Source of the DNA: Perkinsus olseni
Taxonomy: Eukaryota; Perkinsozoa; Perkinsida
NCBI GenBank assembly: GCA_013115125.1
Contig: JABANN010000583.1
Span: 1 to 20,182 of the forward strand
DNA length: 20,182 nt
Direction of reading: 5' to 3'
This document shows, piece by piece, positions 9,204-18,200 of this stretch. How positions within the stretch are numbered: the first letter of the stretch is position 1; every line of letters begins with the position of its first letter. The notes under the pieces were generated by a model. The model was not told the DNA's origin, did no database searches, and saw only the letters and a list, made by a program, of their open reading frames with translations. Made by a program: the position numbers and the translations under genes.

Positions 9204-12200
9204 ATGCCGTCTGCTTGGGCGTCATCGAAGTGGGTTGTCTCGTGCCGAGCTGTGGTGGCGGAATGGGGAAGCCTGGGGATAGTACGCAGGTAGGGGATGG
9301 AGGTCGCGGGTTCGAATCCCAGGGGGTGTGTTTCGGCTGCTCCTGCAGGATTTGTCGAAAGCGCTGATCGTGAGCTTGCGATTAGTAGTTGCGAAAGTGG
9401 AGATTTGGATGTTTCGCGCGCCACGAAATTGCTTAGGTCATTCTGGACAGAGCAAGGGCGGAGCTCCTGAGGTTGAACGAGTCGCTTCACAAGAGGCCGC
9501 TCAGTCATCCGGCATCGGTCGTCGGCAAAGTAACCAAATCGATCGCGTGATCGATTATGATCCGTGGGTGTTAGATTTTAGGTGGCGCTCTCAAGAGATC
9601 TGTGAGATCTGCGATGTCCGAATGGGGTGGTATGCTTGAAAGATACCGCGATACTCTCGCCGTCACAACAAAGAGGTCAGAGCCTTCACCCTTGCTCTTC
9701 ATGCATGTAAAAGATACTCCCTCGTCGGGCTGTATATCTAACAGAACGCCCTTGAGAATTCGGCGTCATCCAGTTACTTCAATACGAGAAATTCAACATA
9801 CTCGAACTCCTCGTCCCCTCCTCAGCTTTCTTCGTTGGCGTCTCTGGACTGCATCCAGGAGGGATGCTAAGCACAGGTTGGCTGCCAAACACGCGTTTGC
9901 CGTTTTGCGCAGAAGGAGCGCCTTTGACCGTTGGCGACTGTGGAGGCGTCATGTTGCAGGGGTGAGCATGGAGTTGCTGGGATTGAATATTTTCGGAAAA
10001 TTCTAGAAATTTCCTGACAGTTGAGTAGTGCTGTCGAGATTTTTCTTGATCGATTGGAAAATTCATAGTCCGTTGCGGAAGCCAGCGGATTTCGTTCACT
10101 CTCACGTCGTCTTCTTTTTGACGAGATATTTTGGAATAAAATTTTTAATACCGTGCGTGGCTCTTATAATTCCTTATTTTTCGTGGTGATTGTTCGTAGT
10201 GCTGGTGGATCGTTGGACATACTGAGAATCTTATATCACGAATCATAAGGTTGACTTCGACCGTCACGGTGGAATGGCAGCTCGAGAAATCTTGCACCCT
10301 CCGCAGATGCTCTCGTTGTGGACGGCGGGACGTCTGCTGGCTATCCAGAGGAGATGTGTAATTTCGTGGCGCGCGACGGTGGCGGCGAGACGAAAGCGAA
10401 GAGAGGAAGAGAGAATCAGGGTGAGTGACCCGAAATTACCGCGCGCCGCGAAATTGCTGACATGGAGTCGGCATGATGGAGAGCTCCTTGTCCTCAGGTC
10501 CTGAAGGCTCTAATTTCGTGGCGCGCGGTCACAGCAGTCAGGGATGATGCTCGATCGTATTATGAAGGAGTGATTGTAAGTGGATGTTACGAGAATCTTC
10601 ATTCCGTGTTGACCTTGCATGTGGAGGTCGAGCATGTTGGAAAGATACTCATTGCACTATTAGACACAATATACAACAGCACTCACCATCATTCTTAGTC
10701 GTAAGAAGCACACTCCTCTATCGCCACGGTTCAGGCGAATACTTTCGCGCGTCGTGAGCGGGCAGAGATTCTGCGGTTTTCGTTTCTCTCATGGAGATGG
10801 ATTGGTCGATCGCAGCAGCGGGAGCTCACCGCAAGGAGGTCTACTGAGGTCGCGAGGTGGGTGAATCGATCGACTGATCGATTTTCGTTTTTGCGAATCA
10901 GCTTTTTGGAAAGGTGGTCTCGAGGCGCTGGACTTTCGTTTATTTTATTACACTAGGGTAAAGATAAACCATACTGACATATTACCTTCATGTGACTTGG
11001 GAGATATGGTAATCTATCAGAAAAGTGTTTGATACCGAGAATTCTTCCCGATCATTTTGATCGATCACGATGGCGCGCGCTTTTTGAATTGCTCAGGTAT
11101 CTTGCCGTTCAGAGTGCCTTCGTACAGTGGCGGCGATGTCTTGTGATTGCTGCAGATAGGAGGCTCGGGGTTTTTCAAGGATGCGTTATTTTGCGGAATA
11201 TTTTGGTCGGGAGGATCGGACAGGCTGGTGAGATCGTATCGATCACGCGATCGATTTGCCGATGGTCGTTTGTGCTTTGTGCCCATTCGGTTGAACGTAA
11301 TTTCGTGGCGCGCGAGAATATGACTGGGTGTTTTGTCTTAGTCGCTGGTCTGAGGGAAGTAGTGGCACGTCAGAGCACTGCTGAGCGGCTGGAAAAAGTA
11401 AGTCGTCTTAGCGGAACGAAGCTGCTGAAAATTCGGGAACGCCTGCCAAACATGAAGTGATGGGTGCAGCGGTCATTGTTGTTGATTCATTTTGGTATTG
11501 GAGGTTGCTACTATCAACTCTGCCATGTTGCGGGAAGCTTTTGCGTCGCACTCCGCGGAATGCGTTAGTGAAACGTTGAAGAGATTCCACTGCTGCAACG
11601 CTCCGCTAAGCTTTCGGACATTTTCGTTTCAATTGATAGATTTTGGGGTATTTATCTGCTAATCAGGTTGTCGGTGTGGTTGCTTCTCACCGCCCTCCAC
11701 CATCACTTGGGTTGGGCAGTTGCAAAGTTATATTGAGAATCTGGCGGAGCGAAGCACACAGAGTTGGTGATCAGGTGACACCTTGCGCGGTTTAATAACG
11801 CGGATTTAAGAAGAGTGTAGACGACTGTTGCCGTGAGAGAATCGATCGTGGCAGCTGGTAGTTGCTAGATACGACACAGCGACAAGCTGGCTAGGAGGGC
11901 TCTTCTGGAGGCTGCGAGACGAGCTTTCACTTTTTGGAGGTGGGGGAGGGTTCACTCTGGCGATATTCGGAAGTACATTCTTGCGGGTGTGAGGGCGACT
12001 TAGTATCTTAGCTTGACCATGGGGTGTTACGGAACGTGAAGATTCTTCACGATCTTTTTGGAGGCAATCGATTTGGTATGTGGCTGTTGAAGCACTTTGG
12101 GAGAAATAGATGGCACGGACGTCGGTGGGGGTGTCAAGGGAATGATGAAAAATATCGAGTGTGTCGTTGGAAATACTTCAAGTTCTTCAAAGTCAGGCTT

Positions 12201-15200
12201 CAAGTTTGGATACGTTCAGGTTTGTAAGTCGAAGTCGCCGCTCGAGTAGGACGCTCGAGAACCTAGCAAGCTTGCCGGTGAGATGCTTGACCGCTAGATT
12301 CGCTTTCGCTCTGCCGGACTATCGAACTAATCGCCGCGACGAACTGCTTGGCCACCATTCGTCACCATTTTTTGCGACAAGTGCGATACGCTCTCCGGTG
12401 GTTCAATTTTCACAAAGCGATACCCAACGAAATTCGGCGTCTCAGAAACTATATTTGTTTCTGTTGAAGTGTTTTTCTGGCACGCTGGATTAAAAAATTT
12501 TGATTCTTCTGAGTTTGTCCATGGAAAGGTTTTGATTTCAGCTCTGCCGCACGCGGAAGAATCTGAAGACGAGTATCTTCGGCCATTGGCGGAGGCAGTA
12601 TCAAATGGTTTGTGAAGAGCGAGAATTGCTGGTTGTTAATTTGAAGAAAAAAGTACCGCTTCGCTCCGCTAGAAGTTTGATTTATTCTTTCAGTGTCTTT
12701 TGTTGTGGTTTTTTGCGACGAAGTCGGCGGTTGAACAATCTGAGATGATGAAACCGTTGGATGCTGCCCTCATGGAAAAAGTGAGCCGAAGTTGGTAATT
12801 TCGTGGCGCGCGACAAAAATTTGGACGAATGATTCGTTTGCTTCTCTGGCGGGTGGGTGAAGATACGGAAAACTTGGAGGTTGGGCGCACCTTTCTCTGG
12901 TTTTCCTGATTTTTTACCGGGATGTTTTTTCTGTATCCGGCTGTTCTTCATCAGGTAATAATTTCGTGGCGCGCGAGGGTTCATCGGACGAGAGGGGCGC
13001 GAAACGGCGCTATTGTGCTTGGGCGAATCATAGAAAAGTTAATGCGGAAGGTGAGTAGTCAATCGATCACGTGATCGATATGCTCTGTCTATGAGAAACT
13101 GATTCAAACACTCCCAGCGGCTGAGTCCCTCTATAGAGCATCAGTTCGCGGTCCGGCTCAGGAATTTTTTCCCGGATTTTCGGAAAATTCTGCTGAACTT
13201 TTTCAATTTCAGATCTTCTTTTCGAAGGGCATAGAGGCCCTCAACAGGCATGCGAGTATGATGCACAAGAGGATGACGCTGAGAAGAATTCGCCACGAAA
13301 TTGCAGCTGGCTCCGATCTGCAGGTGGGGGCTGCATGGGTGCCGTCATCGCTCTATCGAGGTGCTCATCTTTTTTTGCGGAAAATTTTGTTTTTGGACTG
13401 TTTTTCGGGGAAATATTGCCGCGTTGTTTCGATTTTCAGGCGAAGGTGGACTTTTTCACGGAATGAAATTTTCGAATCTGGATCGCTTCGCTCCGCCGGC
13501 AGGTCCTGTCGGAATCATTCAATATTTGGTCTCGAGTTGCAGCGAGGCGACGGGGCGCGAAGGCCTTCCAGAATTTCCGCAAAGGGAAAATTTTGGGCGG
13601 TATAATTCGAATGTGGCGAGAAGAAGTCAGGTGTGACTCAGCGGCGACCCTCTGTGCGTGGAGAGCTGTCTCAGGGTATCCAGACGGGAGCGCACTCTGA
13701 AGGATACGCTATCATCCATGGCTGAGACGAGGTTGAAAGATACGCTATCGCGAATCTTGTGGCAATGGTCAAGCTGGGTGAGTGGGGAGGGACGGGTTTA
13801 TATTTTTGGAGTCCGGATCTGGACTGCTCAGAAAAAATTGGAAATTACGTCGAAGATGAAGATCGAGCGAGTGGACTCATAGAACACCATGATCAACCTA
13901 AGATACGCGTTGCTGATCAGTATCTCCTTCGTCAGCATGCTGTTAAGGAAAAAACTTCCACGCTTGCACAAGATAGCCACGGTCAGGGCGGAATCCATGA
14001 AAGGTTTTGAACGCGCGATGAGTATCTTAGGTCGATGCTTGGAGGTCACAGAAATTTGGGAGCTGTCATTCACTTCAGGCACGCAGCGGGAAGATTTTGC
14101 GCAGCATGATCATCGCGAGGACGGAGGAGTTGAATCGAGAACTGCTCACTATGGCGGTTGACGGGTGGAAAGTTGTAGGCGTTTCTCGCGCGCCACGAAA
14201 TTATAGAGAGTGAGGAAGGACGGCGTATCCTTGCCATTGAGTGAAGTATCTTAGCTTGAAGCTAGGAGATTGTGAAGGGATAAGATACTTCTCGGGCGTT
14301 TCAGATAGTACTTAAGTGTAATACACGACGACAGTGTCTCCATCAAGAGCTCGGCCAATCACGCACGCGGAAGATACTGGTAGGCCCTGATCGGAGTACG
14401 CCGTACCGTAAAATGAGCAATTCGTGGAAATTTCACGAAGGAGAATTTCGATACCACATTTCCTGGGCCAATCTCACTTTCAACGTGCATGGGGAAATAC
14501 TGTTTCGAGCGCTTAGCTCATCACGAGCAACTCTAGGCCTTTTTCACTGGTGAAAAACAAGCACCATGTCAATCGGATTTTTTACCTCACTTGGCTACCG
14601 TATCTTTACTGAGCTCAAATAGGGTGTCGTGCCGGGAGGGAAGAAAGTATCTTGAGTTCATCTGAGCGCGTCTTGCTCTGCTCAATGAACTTCCCTTTGA
14701 AACAAGATACGTGTATGTTGTAATTTCGTGGCGCGCGGTCAGAATTGGAGAGTGATTCGCCTCGGAGGGTGCTGTAGATAATTTCTTGGCGCGCGACTTT
14801 TTTTCAGAGATACTGGCTCCGTGTGATTGGTCTTGAGCGATCTGATCGTCTTTATAGTGCGATGTGTTCCCAGCGCATCCGCAGAACGAAGGCTGAACGA
14901 TTAAGGTGGGTGAAAAACTCCGCTATGTGATTTTTTCCCCTCTGAGTGATAAATTTCCCACGAAAATTTCGTTTATCGGCCTCACGAGAAGGCTTTTTCC
15001 AGAGAAACACTACAAAATGGATACATCACGGATCTCGTTCAAAACTCTCTCCAATCTCGCTGCTGGCGTTCTCCCCAAGTTGTTATCATTTGTGAGAGTT
15101 TGCCTGGCGAGTGGTAACTTTTGTATTGGAAAGGGAAGTACCGAGAGACGTTGCTTGATTGGAGCCAGCTTGCTGAGGAGGGATTTGTTGTTGTGAGTTT

Positions 15201-18200
15201 GGCGTTGGTTTTTATGCTACTTTTCCATTATTAACTGATTCGAGTGGCCAGGGGCTCTGCCTTACTTTAGGAGTATCTTTTCAACTTGGCGAGCTTCAAG
15301 TGCCGCAGTGAAGAGGCTGGTGATCACCATCACGAGGATGATGCGTTCTAGATGTCACCTGGCGGTTATAAAGTGGAAATTGTAAGAGAAATGCCTTTAG
15401 TGGGATTCGAACCTGCGTCTTCAGGCGGACATGTACGGAGAGGATCATGGTCCGAATTGCGGAAGGGCTGACGCCAAAGCGATGTAGCCTGGAGATCGTC
15501 TTCAACGAATGGAGAAAGTGAGAAGTGGAAATTATGAAATTTACTCGGGTAAATTTCCCAGCCACCCTCGGCCTCTTTTTTCCCTCGAAAAATTTCGCGA
15601 ACTTGTGAAAAAAACGGAATATCTGCGGGAAAAGCCGAAATCTGAGTTGGACTGAAATTTTTCGTAATTTTTCTGTATTTCCCGATGGTTGTTTATCGTC
15701 TTTAAGGTGGTACGAGCGGCGTTCGGCTGCTTCGATTCGGAGGTCGGCCGTATCTTCTCTGTGCGCGCATCGGGAAGAATTGGCGGGGAGACAGGTTGGC
15801 TTGTGTGCCAATTTCATGGCGCATTTTTTATGGGCAGATATTACGGGAGTGGCGATCGCTGTGTGTGAGACTTGTCTTGCTACGAAAGCTGGCGGAGGTG
15901 GGTAATTTCGTGGCGCAGCGGTCAGCGAACGTATGATTCAGGTGGGAGGCTATCGACACCGTTCAGCGTATCTTCGGCGAGCGTTTAATGTGTTGAAGTG
16001 GGGAGGGCTCAGGTGAGCTGGTGTGACGTCTTGGCTCTGATGGTGGAGAGTCCCGCCGGCGGCGGTTTTGGTGGAAAGTTGGTATTACAGCAGAAAAAAT
16101 TTACTTATGACGAGAAATAATTATTGCCCTTCCTTCTTCTACGGCTTTGTCTGATGGTGCGCTCGGAAGCTTTCCGGGGCTCTTGACGCGCTTGGATGGT
16201 CTGTCTCTCTTTCGAGTAGAAGTCCGGGTTGATCAGGACGTGGAGACGAGGCCTGACGCTCTTCGAAGGGGCGATGAGGTCGGCCCTGCAGCGCCGTGGA
16301 CGCAAGATCCTCTCCATGTTGTTGCGGCATTCTGTAAAGGAGAATATAGAGTGAGTGAAGGTTTGAGGTCCCGGGTTCGAACCCTGGAGGAGACGTTTTT
16401 TGTGTATTATTGAGTGAATTGTCACTTAGCAAGACAACCACTCGTCCCTTCACGGTATTATCGTTTAGCGTCTTTGAAATGATGTCGCATCTTTAATTTC
16501 GTGGCGCGCGACGAAAGCCCAACATGGGTCTATCTGTATTTCAGGCAAAGGAACCTCGGCTTCCTCGAAAGTTTCCGCCGATCGTCTTTAAGAAATACCG
16601 TCCGACTGGCTCTCTTGAGATGGAGGAAGGTGGGCCAATTAGAGAGAGCCTCTCCTTTGGGCCATCTTCCCGCGAGAAGCGGCCATGAAGTGGTATCTGT
16701 TTTCACCAATAATCCCGCGCGTGGAAAGATTCTATCAATTGCTCGTTTCATACTAACGTGAGTCGTTGAGGACGCATAATGAGCTTTGAGCTATCTTGCA
16801 ATCTTGCAAAACCCTAACGTTGTAGGAAGTCGTGGATACTCATGAACGGCTGCGGAAGTTGGAAATGATTTTCGTTGAGCTGACGGTTGGAGGAAGGAGA
16901 TGTTTCAGCGCCTGGAGAGACTATTCTCGAGAACGGAGGAGAAAAGTGAGAAATGCTCCTGCTGGGAATTGAACCTGCGCGGGTTTATCGTCCGTTGTTT
17001 TAGACGAGGGTGTTGGACCAAATCTCCCGGCAGGTGGATGTGAAGGCGAGGAAGGAGGTGAGATGCTCGCAAACCGCCGAACTGGGTAGCTGAAAGTACT
17101 CGAGATCAATAGAGAAATATCATTGACGTAATTATATATTAATAATAGTATGATAGTAATAGGCATATAGAAGATACTGAGAATCTGTGCGGGAACTTTG
17201 CGGTGCGGTCGATGCGCGAATCTTTTCCTCGCCGTGGTGGTTTGAAAGGCACTCGTTGTTCGTCTTTGGCGATAGAGTTGGGCAATTTCGGGAAGGAGAT
17301 CGTATAGAGCGACAGAAGTACGGAATGCAAACCTGAATCACTTGTAAGATAACAATTTACACGATAAGTATAATGGCAATACTATCCAATCTTGTCAAGA
17401 GACCGATGCGAAGATAGGGGTCAAAAACGAGGTGTGGTATCGATCGGTGGGGAAGTATCATTATTATTATCATTCTCTCTCTTAATACGTGAGCATGCTG
17501 CTTAGATAGAAAACTGCTATGAACCCGATACGGTTCTCTTGCGAGCAGATCTTTCCTTCTGCCAGTTACTAGCATCAACCTACAGATGCTTAATTTCGTG
17601 GCGCGCGACATCTTATCGTGCATCATCCATGCGGAGGCAATCGCAATTATGGTAGCCCCAACTACCTGCTCTTCGTCCAGTCGTTATCCTCAGCGCGGCG
17701 TCTTCTAGACGGAAAGCAACTCACCGAGCGTTGAGGGGGTGGGTGGTTGCAGCGAGAGAAGTCAGGTTACACCAGATGGCTGTGGAAAAGGAAAGAGAAG
17801 ACCGATCGCGGCGATGTGTAAGGACCTTGCAGGCCTTCATTCGTTCACTCCTGCGAGTACGCTTTTTCGTGCATTCCTTGCATGTCTGTTTGCAATGAGA
17901 TCTCACATGTAGATTGGTCTTGGTGCCATGGCGGGGCGCGGTTAGAATTCCTTGCACCTCGCAGTCTTGTCAATTCTATCGCGAATTTGTGGATTTGCTC
18001 CGCTCATCGTTGGCTGTCGACTGACGAGAATACTCATGACGGCGTCGGGCGTGCTTGGGCTTGCCTGTCTCTGTGTCGCTCGCATTTTCGTTCACGCTGT
18101 CTACGCATCACGACGGAATTGAGCCGCGTAGGGCTGCTGAGTCGTGGTGGGAGGAATGGCTGTCCATTTGAGGAGGGAGGCAGTACGATCGAGTAAGGTG

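Larger units (their letters stand above)
9415..17607. repeat. Dispersed 17-base element TAATTTCGTGGCGCGCG
   Basis: Exact or near-exact copies. Sense: 10359-10375, 10511-10527, 11298-11314, 12796-12812, 12959-12975, 14721-14737, 14779-14795 (one change), 15903-15919 (changed end), 16494-16510, 17591-17607. Antisense: 9415-9430, 10440-10455, 14187-14203. Looser copies lie near 6839 (antisense), 7566 and 15809. By the exon model, 10359, 10511 and 12959 are exonic and encode ISWRA; most of the others are intronic, typically 5-15 bases after the donor. Sequence on either side is not shared beyond a few bases, so it is a short dispersed unit, not a recent duplication of whole exons. Confidence 0.85.

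Noticed and set aside
9538-13079. CRISPR-like or tandem array from the repeated palindromes
   Set aside because: The spacing is irregular (hundreds to thousands of bases) and the copies lie within introns of one eukaryotic gene.
15296-15817. 173-codon minus-strand open frame
   Set aside because: It lies opposite several Sfi1-like exons that join in phase on the plus strand, and crosses an intron with an antisense tRNA-like sequence. It has no domain or splice support.
16105-16453. Minus-strand frames of about 105 codons containing PGFEPGTS-like peptides
   Set aside because: Such peptides are the usual artefact of translating a tRNA T-arm on the wrong strand; the plus strand carries phase-consistent exons and a T-arm.
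17887-17944. Additional GGCGCGCG-type element near GGCGGGGCGCGG
   Set aside because: Only GC-rich similarity; the AATTTCGTGG half is missing.
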